Below, piece by piece: positions 20,068 to 28,337 of a DNA stretch of 64,000 nucleotides (position 1 is the stretch's first letter; each line of letters opens with the position of its first letter). This DNA comes from Chloroflexota bacterium (GTDB lineage: Bacteria; Chloroflexota; UBA6077; SHYK01). Made by a program: the position numbers and the translations under genes. The DNA lies in NCBI GenBank assembly GCA_009692845.1, contig SHYK01000003.1, positions 253,956-317,955 of the forward strand. The letters are read 5' to 3'. A model generated the notes under the pieces. The model was given only the letters and a program-made list of their open reading frames with translations. It was not told where the DNA came from and did no database searches.

Positions 20068-22107
20068 CTACAGCGGAAAGACGTAACCCGCCACGCCCTC
20101 GTAGATGTAGCGGTAGATGCTGACGGCGTTATCTCGCTCAATTGCGCTCAGTGTGTAGAAGTAGTCGCCATCCCTGATGAGCCGGTAGAGGGGGACGGCG
20201 GCCGCCGTCCCCTCTGGTGGCGCATAGGCCACCACCCCCTCATAGGTGAATCCGTATGTTTGCTGAGCCGAGGCGGCCTCCGTCGCGGACCAGGTCATCA
20301 GATGGTGGCCGCCCGAATTCACCAACCGGTAAACGGGCACCGTTCCGCTTCCGGGCAGGTCATAAAGCAGAAAGGCGACGCCTTCGTAGGTGTAGCGGTA
20401 AATGCTCTGAGCACCGCTGCATTCTGAAACGCTGAGTGTGTAGACGTGATCGGGGTAGGTGGCCGCGGACAGTCGGAAGATTGAGGCTTGCTGCGCCACG
20501 GCTGGAATACAGGGGACCGGCGTTGGTGTGGGGGTCGGGCCACCTGGAGTCGACGTTGGTGCCGCCGTGGCGGTTGATGACGGCGTGGACGAGGGGGTCG
20601 CGGTCGCCGTGATCGAGGGCGTCGGCGTGGTGGTTGAGGTACGTGTCGCGGTTGAGGTGCGTGTAGCAGTTGAAGTGAGCGTGCTGGTTAATGTCGGTGT
20701 GCTCGTGGGTGTGGCGGTCGGTGCTGAAGCTGCCGCCTGGACTGCCGCGCCGCAGTCGATTCGGCCGGAGCCTGCGGAGTTGTCGCGTCCGGTGGGGGGT
20801 AGGTCTGCAGCGGTCGACTTCAAAAGGCTCTCAACGGTGTCGGGCGCAAGACTGGAGTTCACAGAGAGCATCAGGGCAGCACACCCCGCGACATGCGGAG
20901 TTGCCATGGAGGTGCCGCTGGCGGACGTGTAAGTGTGGGTGGCGGCATCGGTCCGAAGAGTGCTGGTGATGTTCACACCGGGGGCGACGACGTCAACCGA
21001 CGAATTGTGCTGGGAGAAGGAAGCGACGGCGTCGTTGATGTCCGTCGCTGCCACGGAGATCACGTGGTTGCAGCCGGCCGGATAGCTCGTGGCTGTCCCC
21101 CCGCTGTTGCCGGCCGCCGCGACCACGGTTACTCCCCGACTCCACGCATAGTCGATTGCGTCCCTGGTGTTGGTGGGACAGGACAACACGACGCCCGGCT
21201 GCGTGCCCAGGCTCATATTGACGATCCTGGCTCCATGGTCAGCTGCGAAAACGATCGCGTCGTCGATGTCGGCAAAGTCCCCCAATCCATGGCAGTCCAA
21301 CACCTTGAGGGGCAGGATTTTGGCACCCGGGGCGAGGCCGGCTACTCCGGCTGAGCCGTCTCCGTGCAAGCTGCTGGCGGCGGCAATGGTTCCCGACACA
21401 TGGGTGCCGTGCGAGAATTGGCCGCTGCTCCAGGCATCGTCGTCGGGGACCGAGGGTAAGGTGCAGCCGGCGCTCACGCCGCCGCTCAGGAAGACGTGCG
21501 CCGATGGAGTCGACCCCGTCGCATAGGCCCACTGGTTGACCAAGTCGGGGTGTGCCATGTCGATACCGGTGTCGAGCACCGCCACGAACACGCTGGACGT
21601 GCCCAGGGTCAGATCCCAGGCAGTGGGGGCATTGATCTTTAGAAGATCCCACTGCGAGGAGTAGAGCGCGTCGGTCGGTACCGCCATCGTGTGGGCCGTG
21701 TGGTTGAGCTCGGCATATTCCACCAGCGATGAGGCGCGAAGCGCCTGCAGCAGCGCTTGTTCGCGCTGAGGTTCAGCCTGGAACAGCGATGCGCCCGACC
21801 CCCGCAACTCGCGCAACCGCTGGATTCCGTGGATGGTGCTCAGCGAGCTGGTTGCGGCGGCCGATACGCCGCTCCGAAACTTCACGATCAGATGGCCGGG
21901 CACGTGGCCCAAGCGGGAACCTGGTCGCGGTGACGGATCTGCGGAGGCAGCAGTCGGCTCGGGCTGATCCGAGGCGGTGGCCGCGGCTAGCTCCGGCCCG
22001 ATCGACGTGCTGACGATCATGGCAAGGATGAGGGCCCAGCATGGACGGGCCAGTCTTTGTAAGGAGATTCTGAAGAGCGTGCTCGGCCTCGTCCTGGTCG
22101 AATTCAA
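20068..22107 (-). CDS. Secreted subtilisin-like serine protease with YRLY-type C-terminal repeats
   Basis: This second S8 protease has ~679 residues from the TTG at 22107. A signal peptide (WALILAMIVSTSIGPELAAA) is followed by a prodomain (PGHLIVKFRSG) and a full triad: Asp179 (VAVLDTGIDMAHPDL), His233 (FSHGTHVSGT) and Ser400 (SGTSMATPHVAG). A Thr-rich linker leads to three repeats of the DUF5648-like type (PVYRLVNSGGHHLMTWSATE, PLYRLIRDGDYFYTLSAIE). This C-terminus is unlike the neighbouring subtilase although the protease domains are close paralogues. The frame can be read up to 22197, but that part lies in a 22-bp tandem repeat and is unlikely to be coding. Confidence 0.88.
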   Translation of the reverse strand: MNSTRTRPSTLFRISLQRLARPCWALILAMIVSTSIGPELAAATASDQPEPTAASADPSPRPGSRLGHVPGHLIVKFRSGVSAAATSSLSTIHGIQRLRELRGSGASLFQAEPQREQALLQALRASSLVEYAELNHTAHTMAVPTDALYSSQWDLLKINAPTAWDLTLGTSSVFVAVLDTGIDMAHPDLVNQWAYATGSTPSAHVFLSGGVSAGCTLPSVPDDDAWSSGQFSHGTHVSGTIAAASSLHGDGSAGVAGLAPGAKILPLKVLDCHGLGDFADIDDAIVFAADHGARIVNMSLGTQPGVVLSCPTNTRDAIDYAWSRGVTVVAAAGNSGGTATSYPAGCNHVISVAATDINDAVASFSQHNSSVDVVAPGVNITSTLRTDAATHTYTSASGTSMATPHVAGCAALMLSVNSSLAPDTVESLLKSTAADLPPTGRDNSAGSGRIDCGAAVQAAASAPTATPTSTPTLTSTLTSTATRTSTATRTSTTTPTPSITATATPSSTPSSTATAAPTSTPGGPTPTPTPVPCIPAVAQQASIFRLSAATYPDHVYTLSVSECSGAQSIYRYTYEGVAFLLYDLPGSGTVPVYRLVNSGGHHLMTWSATEAASAQQTYGFTYEGVVAYAPPEGTAAAVPLYRLIRDGDYFYTLSAIERDNAVSIYRYIYEGVAGYVFPL

Positions 22108-22146
22108 CCGGTTGACTAGTAGGGGATAGTGACGGCGAAAAAGTCG

Positions 22147-22211
22147 CCGACATACTTCGTAAACGCCGCCGACATACTTCGTAAACGCCGCCGACATACT
22201 TCGTAAACGCC
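22147..22211. repeat. Three tandem copies of a 22-bp unit upstream of a subtilase
   Basis: The unit GCCGACATACTTCGTAAACG (plus two bases) occurs three times with a 22-bp period and is almost identical each time. It lies 40-105 bp upstream of the preferred start of the subtilase. Two helical turns per unit would put three protein sites on one DNA face. Confidence 0.85.
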
Positions 22212-22275
22212 AGCAATCTGGTCAGTGTTACTGGCTCTGGATCGTTCGCGGAGGAAGCTGGCCGTCTCGGGATGA

Positions 22276-22995
22276 TCAGGGACGGCGGAAGGTCAGCTTC
22301 CGAAAGCTCTCCGCGTACTGGACTCCGTATTCCTCACCGAGCTTGTGCGCTCGCTCCCGAGAGCTGTTGCCCATCCGTTCGGGGTCCTTGAACTGGCTGG
22401 TGTGGCAGCTCATCGCTTCGATCTTCAAGTCCAGGGAGTCGCTGATGTCGCTCCACACGTTGTTGTTGGGGCCTGCACCCCAGAAATACATCGTGTTGAC
22501 GCGATGTGGCTGAAGACCCTCTTGTAGGTGCTCCGGGTATTGCCACGGGCCACGTGCGAATGGGAATACGGCATCGACGGTGGCGAGGCCGGTCGCCCGG
22601 TGATCGGCGTGATTGACGCCGAATTCGCTGAAGATCACGGTCGGATCGTGGGTAAAGACCGCGTCGGGCCGCCATTTTCGAATGTAGCGTACGATCTGGC
22701 CCCGGAACTCGTAGTTGTAGAACAGCTCGCCATCCCGGTTCGGAAGGATCACGGTTTCAGTTCCGCCGAGCATAGCCGTCGCTGCCCGGACCTCCCCGTC
22801 GCGGATCACGGCGAGCTCTTCCGACGTGATTTCAATGTCGTCAGTCCCCTTATCGCCATTGGTGGTGAAAAGGAAGAACGCCTGGGTGCCCGCCTTTACC
22901 CATTTGGCGATGGTCGCCGCGCAACCCCCTTCATCGTCCGGATGCGCCGCAACCACCATGACCCGTTCAGGTACTTCATCGATCGGCTCACTCAT
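22276..22995 (-). CDS. PIG-L family deacetylase
   Basis: This 239-residue zinc-dependent deacetylase belongs to the LmbE/PIG-L family. The metal motifs are VAAHPDDEGG near the N-terminus and NHADHRATG in the middle. The family removes acetyl groups from N-acetylglucosamine-linked substrates, for example in mycothiol or bacillithiol synthesis or in sugar modification. Nothing in the neighbourhood fixes the substrate. The length fits a stand-alone enzyme. The ATG at 22995 gives MSEPIDEVPERVMVVAAHPD. It lies downstream of queD on the same strand, after 50 bp. Confidence 0.9.
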   Translation of the reverse strand: MSEPIDEVPERVMVVAAHPDDEGGCAATIAKWVKAGTQAFFLFTTNGDKGTDDIEITSEELAVIRDGEVRAATAMLGGTETVILPNRDGELFYNYEFRGQIVRYIRKWRPDAVFTHDPTVIFSEFGVNHADHRATGLATVDAVFPFARGPWQYPEHLQEGLQPHRVNTMYFWGAGPNNNVWSDISDSLDLKIEAMSCHTSQFKDPERMGNSSRERAHKLGEEYGVQYAESFRKLTFRRP

Positions 22996-23045
22996 TCTCC
23001 GCTCCGCTCCGTTCCTTCTGCTGTTGCTCTCGGTTCAAGTTTCAG

Positions 23046-23522
23046 TTACCGAGACTTACTCGCGGCCACCAGATCGGGCTCCCCGATCTGGGCGGTCTGG
23101 TGGGCCGGGGCATACTCGGCCCGAGAGGTGGGCGATTCCCAGAATTTCACCCGGGAGACCGGGAATCCCTGCTCCGACGCCACTCCGTAGATGAGCGCTG
23201 CCAGCGACTCGGCGGTCGGATTCACGTCTATCACGAACACCGGCTCGTTGAGGCCGCGTAGGACGGCTACCAGCGGGTCGTCGGATCGGAGGATCATCTT
23301 GTGGTCGACGTGCTCGTCCACCCAATCTCGCAAGGCATGTTTGAGCACGGTAAAGTCGACCAGCAGATCCGCCGAGTCTAGGGTTTGCCCCTCCAGCTCG
23401 ATCTCCACGCGCGCGTTGTGCCCGTGGGGGTGGGCGCATTTGCCGTCGTAGTTCAGCAGCCGGTGGCCATAGGCGAATTCCACTTCAATACTGACCCGGT
23501 ACGTTCCGTTCGCCTCGGTCAC
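23046..23522 (-). CDS. queD: 6-carboxytetrahydropterin synthase (QueD/PTPS family)
   Basis: This 158-residue enzyme makes 6-carboxytetrahydropterin from dihydroneopterin triphosphate, an early step to preQ0 and queuosine. The zinc-binding His residues and catalytic Cys are visible in FAYGHRLLNYDGKCAHPHGH (the CxxxHGH pattern of QueD). VDFTVLKHALRDWVDEHVDH and NPTAESLA follow. The GTG at 23522 was chosen because it overlaps the stop of the upstream reductase gene (GTGA), which gives coupling. QueC lies 1.4 kb away on the other strand. QueE is not in the window. A biopterin-type role with the coupled reductase is an alternative. Confidence 0.9.
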   Translation of the reverse strand: MTEANGTYRVSIEVEFAYGHRLLNYDGKCAHPHGHNARVEIELEGQTLDSADLLVDFTVLKHALRDWVDEHVDHKMILRSDDPLVAVLRGLNEPVFVIDVNPTAESLAALIYGVASEQGFPVSRVKFWESPTSRAEYAPAHQTAQIGEPDLVAASKSR

Positions 23523-24253
23523 GCGATCAATCGCCCTCCATCTACAGACAGCACCGCGCCAGTGATGAAATCCGAGCCTTCGACGAGGAAGGCGACGGCT
23601 TTTGCAATGTCCCCTGGGTTGCCCCAATGCCCAACCAGTGTACCAGCGGCAGCCTCCTGTCGCTCTGCGTCGGTCAGATCGCCGGGCGGCTGAATCGGGC
23701 CGGGGACGATGACGTTGACCCGGACCTTGGGCGCCAGCTCGCGAGCCAGGGCTTTCGTCAGCGTGATTATCCCGCCTTTGGCGGTGAGGTAAGGGAGGTA
23801 GTCGGCATAGGGCCGAAACACCGCCCAGTCGGAGATATTGACGATGACCCCGCCGTCACCTTCGGCCATGCGGCTCCCGAAGGTCTGGCAGCACAAAAAC
23901 GGTCCCTTCAGATTCACCGCGATGGATTCGTCCCATTGGGCTTCAGTGAGCTGGGCAAACGGGGTGCGGGGATAGATCGAGGCGTTGTTGACCAGGACGT
24001 CGATCTGGCCGAAACGCCGCGTCGATTCCTCGGCGATCCGGGCGACATCCGCCGACCTGGACACATCGCCCTGGATAGCGAGGGCGTCCGGCCCGAGCCG
24101 TTTGATCTCGGCCACGAGCTCAGAAGCAGCCTGGGCAGAAGTTCGGTAGTTGATCACGATATTGGCTCCGCGCTCGGCGAGCTCCAGACAGATTTGGCGG
24201 CCAACCCGTACCGCACTGCCGGTAATCAGCGCAGTGCGACCCCGAAGATCCAC
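23519..24253 (-). CDS. Short-chain dehydrogenase, pteridine-reductase-like
   Basis: This ~244-residue SDR has the NADP site TALITGSAVRVGRQICLELAER. The TGxxxRxG form is common in pteridine reductases and FolM. NNASIYPRTPF and the active-site YLTAK follow, with the family C-terminus GAVLSVDGG. Coupling to queD by a GTGA overlap suggests a pterin substrate, but this is inference. The GTG at 24253 has GAGGGAG at good spacing; another GTG at 24277 is in frame. The nearby queC is divergent. Confidence 0.82.
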   Translation of the reverse strand: MDLRGRTALITGSAVRVGRQICLELAERGANIVINYRTSAQAASELVAEIKRLGPDALAIQGDVSRSADVARIAEESTRRFGQIDVLVNNASIYPRTPFAQLTEAQWDESIAVNLKGPFLCCQTFGSRMAEGDGGVIVNISDWAVFRPYADYLPYLTAKGGIITLTKALARELAPKVRVNVIVPGPIQPPGDLTDAERQEAAAGTLVGHWGNPGDIAKAVAFLVEGSDFITGAVLSVDGGRLIA

Positions 24254-24467
24254 GTATTTGCTCCCTCGTTGCGCCACGGGCTTGAGAAATCGGACCGGTC
24301 AATATGCCGGGTGGTCCGGACGGCCGGGTCAGGAAGAATATCCCGACCGTGACCTCATGTTGCACGATGCCAGAGCCGCAAGTAAAGTACCCGGCCGTGA
24401 TCTTACCTCAGGCCCCCGCAGTGCTTCGTTTTCGCTCAGGCTTCCCGTCCCGTTCGGACTGGGAGTC

Positions 24468-25133
24468 GTGAGCGCCGCGGTAGCTCTCATCAGCGGGGGG
24501 GTGGACAGCGCGGTTCTGGTTGCCCAGCTCATCAAGGAAGGATCGATGGTGCACCCCTTGTACGTCGCCACCGGGATGTCGTGGGAGCCGGTCGAACGCC
24601 AGTATCTCGCCCGTTATCTCACGGCGATTGCCTGTGATGCGCTTCTGCCTCTGCACGTGCTCAACCTGCCGGTGAGCGACATTTATGGCAGTCACTGGAG
24701 TTTGAGCGGCGAGGGCGCCCCCGGGTACGAGGCCCCCGACCAGGATGTTTACCTGCCCGGCCGCAATCTGCTCCTGGTTGGGAAGGCGGCTATCTACTGT
24801 TCGCTGAACAAAATCGAGCGGATTGCGATGGGATTACTGGGTGGCAATCCGTTTCCTGATGCGACGGACGAGTTCTTCTATGTGCTCCGTCGATCCCTTT
24901 CGCTGGGCTTGAATGCTCGGATCTTCATTGAGCGGCCCTTCAAGACGATGCACAAGGAGGCCGTGATCGCTCTCGGCCGAGCTCTGCCCCTGGAGCTCAC
25001 CTTTTCGTGTATTCGACCGAGCGACGGGCTCCATTGTGGAGACTGCAACAAATGCGCTGAGCGGCAACGCGGATTCCGCGATGCAGGTATGATCGATCGT
25101 ACTACCTATGCCCAGGCGCGAGAGCTCGTATGA
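24468..25133 (+). CDS. queC: QueC-like 7-cyano-7-deazaguanine synthase
   Basis: This ~221-residue PP-loop ATPase has the nucleotide motif ALISGGVDSAVL. Its C-terminal zinc cluster FSCIRPSDGLHCGDCNKCAE matches QueC, which converts 7-carboxy-7-deazaguanine to preQ0. LPGRNLLLVGKAAIYC is the usual central motif. The GTG at 24468 has GGGAG just upstream; the open frame before it has no family features. The stop overlaps the ATG of the next gene (ATGA). With queD across the divergent region it forms part of a 7-deazaguanine pathway; some diverged ExsB proteins have other substrates. Confidence 0.85.
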   Translation: MSAAVALISGGVDSAVLVAQLIKEGSMVHPLYVATGMSWEPVERQYLARYLTAIACDALLPLHVLNLPVSDIYGSHWSLSGEGAPGYEAPDQDVYLPGRNLLLVGKAAIYCSLNKIERIAMGLLGGNPFPDATDEFFYVLRRSLSLGLNARIFIERPFKTMHKEAVIALGRALPLELTFSCIRPSDGLHCGDCNKCAERQRGFRDAGMIDRTTYAQARELV

Positions 25134-26386
25134 CAGCCCCGCGCAGGAAGATGCTGAACCGTCCGAACCGTGCTGCAACAAAGGATCCAGAGCGAGCCCA
25201 GCAGTGGCTGTCGGCTCTCGAGGGGGGAACGTCGACCGACAGTCTGGTGGCTGAGATCCTCCGTCTGGGCGCCGATGCCCTCAGCGGGATTCGCGCTCTT
25301 GGCACCGCTGGCGGCACCAGTGTGGCCCTGTTGGGCGCGCTCGCCCACTCTCCCGACCAGGTGACTGCGGTTGCGGCCATCGATGCATTGGGCGACGCCG
25401 CGACGACTGAAGCGGCGGAGGTTATCAGCGACCTGGACCAGCCCGGGACGTCAAAAGAAGTCCGCACCGCGGCCCGCCGGTCTCTTCACAAGCTGGCCCT
25501 CAAGGGGGTGCATGTCGCCCGGACCGAGCCTTCGCCGGCCCGTCCAGGCGCCCGGGTGGCGGAGCTGTACCGGGTGATCGGCAGCTCCTTCGATGGACGC
25601 GGGACGCGTTCGTTGTGGATGGCCGGGGACAGGCCTATCGGCGGCATCTATATGATCGGTTTGGGGCTGAACGATGTGGATGGGCTGGTCGACTGTGCCG
25701 GTCGGGATACGACGCGCAAGCGATTCGCCGAGCAAGAAAAAGAGATGCGGGAAAAGGATCCCATGGCCTGGGTTGAGCTTCCGATCGAATATGGCCGGCA
25801 GCTCGTGCAAGAGGGTTTGGATCTCGCCCGGGGAGGCGGCCGAGCGATTCCCACTCAATACGCCCTGTGGGCCGAAGTGATCGGTGCGCCGGAGGAACCC
25901 TTCTCAGAAGCGCTGATCTACCAGGAGATCAACGCCTTCGAAATGAAAATGCACCCGTCCCTCCAGGGGGAAGGTGCTCGGCTCTTCGAACAGCCCGAGC
26001 TCGAGGGATGGTTCTTCGAACCTGAGCGGGTCGAAAAATGGGCGCGCCAGCTGGCCGAGCCGGCGGTCGCGCGCCTGGTCGTGACGCCGGAAACCGAGCA
26101 GGGGCGCGCCGAGCGCTTACTGCGCGACGCGCTCGCGGAATTAATGGATGCGAAAACGTTGAGCGGCTTGAAGCGGCGGCTCGAGGAGACCGCCTACCTC
26201 TTCTTGAAGACCGATCGGGAGGCGGATGCCCGACGGGCGGTGGCCGCGGCGGTCACCATCGAGGAGCAGCGGGCGCTGCGCCCGCCCCACCCGTTCTTGC
26301 GGGCATTGCTGGAGCGCTCAATCGACATCGCCCAGCGAGTGCAGCGCACGGGCTTCGAGCCGGTGCGGCTGGGTCGGGTGGAGTAG
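25130..26386 (+). CDS. Unrecognised protein with HEAT-like N-terminus, coupled to queC
   Basis: I do not recognise this 418-residue protein. Residues ~15-125 look like helical HEAT-type repeats (LGADALSGIRALGTAGGTSV, AAIDALGDAATTEAAEVISD). After a Pro-rich link, residues ~140-290 form a mixed domain with TRSLWMAGDRPIGGIYMIGL, which may bind a metal or substrate. The C-terminal third is helical with many Arg and Glu. There is no signal peptide or membrane segment. It starts inside the queC stop (ATGA), so it is made with QueC. HEAT-like domains often serve as protein or RNA scaffolds. Convergent dapA follows 4 bp after its stop. Confidence 0.75.
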   Translation: MTAPRRKMLNRPNRAATKDPERAQQWLSALEGGTSTDSLVAEILRLGADALSGIRALGTAGGTSVALLGALAHSPDQVTAVAAIDALGDAATTEAAEVISDLDQPGTSKEVRTAARRSLHKLALKGVHVARTEPSPARPGARVAELYRVIGSSFDGRGTRSLWMAGDRPIGGIYMIGLGLNDVDGLVDCAGRDTTRKRFAEQEKEMREKDPMAWVELPIEYGRQLVQEGLDLARGGGRAIPTQYALWAEVIGAPEEPFSEALIYQEINAFEMKMHPSLQGEGARLFEQPELEGWFFEPERVEKWARQLAEPAVARLVVTPETEQGRAERLLRDALAELMDAKTLSGLKRRLEETAYLFLKTDREADARRAVAAAVTIEEQRALRPPHPFLRALLERSIDIAQRVQRTGFEPVRLGRVE

Positions 26387-26390
26387 CCAG

Positions 26391-27290
26391 TCAGGCTAGT
26401 GGTATCGGCAGGTCGATTTGGACGGTTGCCAAGGCGGCGTCCATAAGGGCCGCGGAACGCCGATCGATTGCGATAAGGGGTAGGCGCAGGCCGCCGCAAT
26501 CGAAGCCGCACTTGGTGAGCGCGTATTTCAGCGGAATCGGGCTGGTCGTCGAGAAAAGGGCAGAAACCAGCGGCGCCAGACGAGCGTGGATCTGGGCTGC
26601 CTCGGACACGGCACCTTCCAGGGCGCAGTCGAGCATCCGAGCAATCTGCTTTCCGACGAGGTGGCTGGCCACACTGACCACTCCGTAGCCGCCGATGGCC
26701 ATGATTGGTAGGGTATCGGCATCGCTTCCGCTCCAGACCAGAAAATCTGGTGGCGACTCCCGGATGATCTGGCTTATCGCGTCGAAGTTTCCGCTTGCCT
26801 CTTTGACTCCGACGATGTTTGGAACCTGGCTCAGTCGGATGGTCGTCTCGGGGAGCATGTCGGTGGCCGTCCGACTCGGGACGTTGTAGAGCACCATGGG
26901 CAACTCGACGGCATCGGCAATCGCCCGGAAGTGGGCTTCGATTCCCGCTTGGGGCGGCTTGTTGTAATAGGGCACCGTGCCCAGGATGCCGTGCACGCCT
27001 CGCTTGGCTGCTTCGCGGCTGAGCTCGATGCTCTCCGCGGTGTTGTAGTTGGCGGTTCCGGCGATGATTGGCGCATCGACGGCGTCCCGGATCGCTTCCA
27101 ATAGCTGGAGCTTCTCGGCGGCCGTCAGGGTTGGCGCCTCGCCGGTGGTTCCGGCGACCACAAGGGCCTCGCTCCCCGAAGCGATCAATGCCCTGGCAAG
27201 CTCCCGAGCGCGCCCATAGTCGACTGCTCCGTTGGCGGAGAAGGGAGTGGCCATGGCGGTGATGAGCCGACCGAAGATCGCGGTTTTCAT
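26391..27290 (-). CDS. dapA: 4-hydroxy-tetrahydrodipicolinate synthase
   Basis: This 299-residue TIM-barrel enzyme condenses pyruvate with aspartate semialdehyde, the first committed step to lysine and diaminopimelate. Signatures are VAGTTGEAPTLTAAEKLQL, the catalytic Tyr in LYNVPSRTATDM, and the Schiff-base Lys in GVKEASGNFDAI. It is the last gene of dapB-asd-dapA. The order matches the need for Asd product as substrate. No regulatory lysine riboswitch was seen. It ends 4 bp from the convergent HEAT-like gene. Confidence 0.95.
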   Translation of the reverse strand: MKTAIFGRLITAMATPFSANGAVDYGRARELARALIASGSEALVVAGTTGEAPTLTAAEKLQLLEAIRDAVDAPIIAGTANYNTAESIELSREAAKRGVHGILGTVPYYNKPPQAGIEAHFRAIADAVELPMVLYNVPSRTATDMLPETTIRLSQVPNIVGVKEASGNFDAISQIIRESPPDFLVWSGSDADTLPIMAIGGYGVVSVASHLVGKQIARMLDCALEGAVSEAAQIHARLAPLVSALFSTTSPIPLKYALTKCGFDCGGLRLPLIAIDRRSAALMDAALATVQIDLPIPLA

Positions 27291-27300
27291 ATCACCTGGC

Positions 27301-28317
27301 TTAGAGCAGGTCTTGCTCCATCATGAGCTCGGCGACTTGGACCGCGTTCAGGGCCGCCCCTTTGCGCAGGTTGTCGGATACCACCCACATGGCAATGCCG
27401 TGGGGGTGGGACAGGTCGTTGCGAATGCGGCCGACAAAGACCTCGTCTTTGCCCGCTGCGAAGAGTGGCATAGGGTACTGATTCTCGAAAGGCTCATCGA
27501 TGATGGCGATACCCGGGGAGTCGGCCAGGATCGAGCGAGCCTCGGACGCGCTCATCGCGTGCGTGAACTCGACGTGGAGGGCCTCGGAGTGGCTGATTTC
27601 CACCGGAACGCGGACCGTGGTGGCGGAGATTGCCATCCCCGGCTCATGGAGGATCTTGCGAGTCTCGTTGATGAGCTTGATTTCCTCTGAGCAATACCCG
27701 TTCGCGGAAAAGCCGCCAATTTGGGGGAACAGGTTCATAGCCAGCGGGTACGGAAGGAACGAGGGCTGCATGTCTTTTCCGTTGGCAACCGCGCGGGTCT
27801 CTTCCCAGAGCTCTTCGACGGCATCGAGGCCGGCGCCGGACGCCGACTGATAGGTGTCGGCAATCACTCGGGTGATCGGGTTGACTCGGTGCAGCGGCGC
27901 CAGCGCCATGACCATCTGGATGGTGGAGCAGTTAGGTCCCGCGATGATGCCCTGGTGGCCCCGGGTGTCCTCCGGATTCACCTCAGGCACGACGAGGGGC
28001 ACCGAAGGGTCCATGCGGAAAGCGTTGCTCTTGTCGACGACGATGCAGCCGGCTTCGGCGGCGATCGGAGCCCACTCCTGGCTCACGTCGTCACCGACGG
28101 CAATCAGTGCAAAGTCCATCCCCTTGAAGGCGTCGCGGGAAACGGCGTGAACCGTCAGCTCGCCGCCCTTGAACGGGATCTTCTTCCCCTCGGACCTTGC
28201 GGAGGCGAGGGCGCGAACCTCCCCGACCGGGAAGCTGCGCTCTTCGAGGATGCGGAGAAATTCGAGGCCCACCAGGCCGGTGGCGCCCAGGACGGCAATA
28301 TTGATCGGCCGTCTCAT
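27301..28317 (-). CDS. asd: Aspartate-semialdehyde dehydrogenase
   Basis: This 338-residue enzyme makes aspartate semialdehyde for lysine, threonine and methionine synthesis. It opens INIAVLGATGLVGLEFLRIL (NADP site). The catalytic Cys lies in IIAGPNCSTIQMVMAL, and the substrate-binding segment is SASGAGLDAVEELWEET. The ATG at 28317 has GAGGA 9 nt upstream and places the NADP loop near the N-terminus. Another ATG at 28341 overlaps the dapB stop (ATGA) and may be used instead. Sits between dapB and dapA. Confidence 0.94.
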   Translation of the reverse strand: MRRPINIAVLGATGLVGLEFLRILEERSFPVGEVRALASARSEGKKIPFKGGELTVHAVSRDAFKGMDFALIAVGDDVSQEWAPIAAEAGCIVVDKSNAFRMDPSVPLVVPEVNPEDTRGHQGIIAGPNCSTIQMVMALAPLHRVNPITRVIADTYQSASGAGLDAVEELWEETRAVANGKDMQPSFLPYPLAMNLFPQIGGFSANGYCSEEIKLINETRKILHEPGMAISATTVRVPVEISHSEALHVEFTHAMSASEARSILADSPGIAIIDEPFENQYPMPLFAAGKDEVFVGRIRNDLSHPHGIAMWVVSDNLRKGAALNAVQVAELMMEQDLL

Positions 28318-28337
28318 TGAGTTGGGTCCTCGATGGG

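Noticed and set aside
20459-20932. Val/Gly-rich plus-strand frame (VGVGVGPPG...)
   Set aside because: It is the antisense of the Thr/Pro linker of the subtilase.
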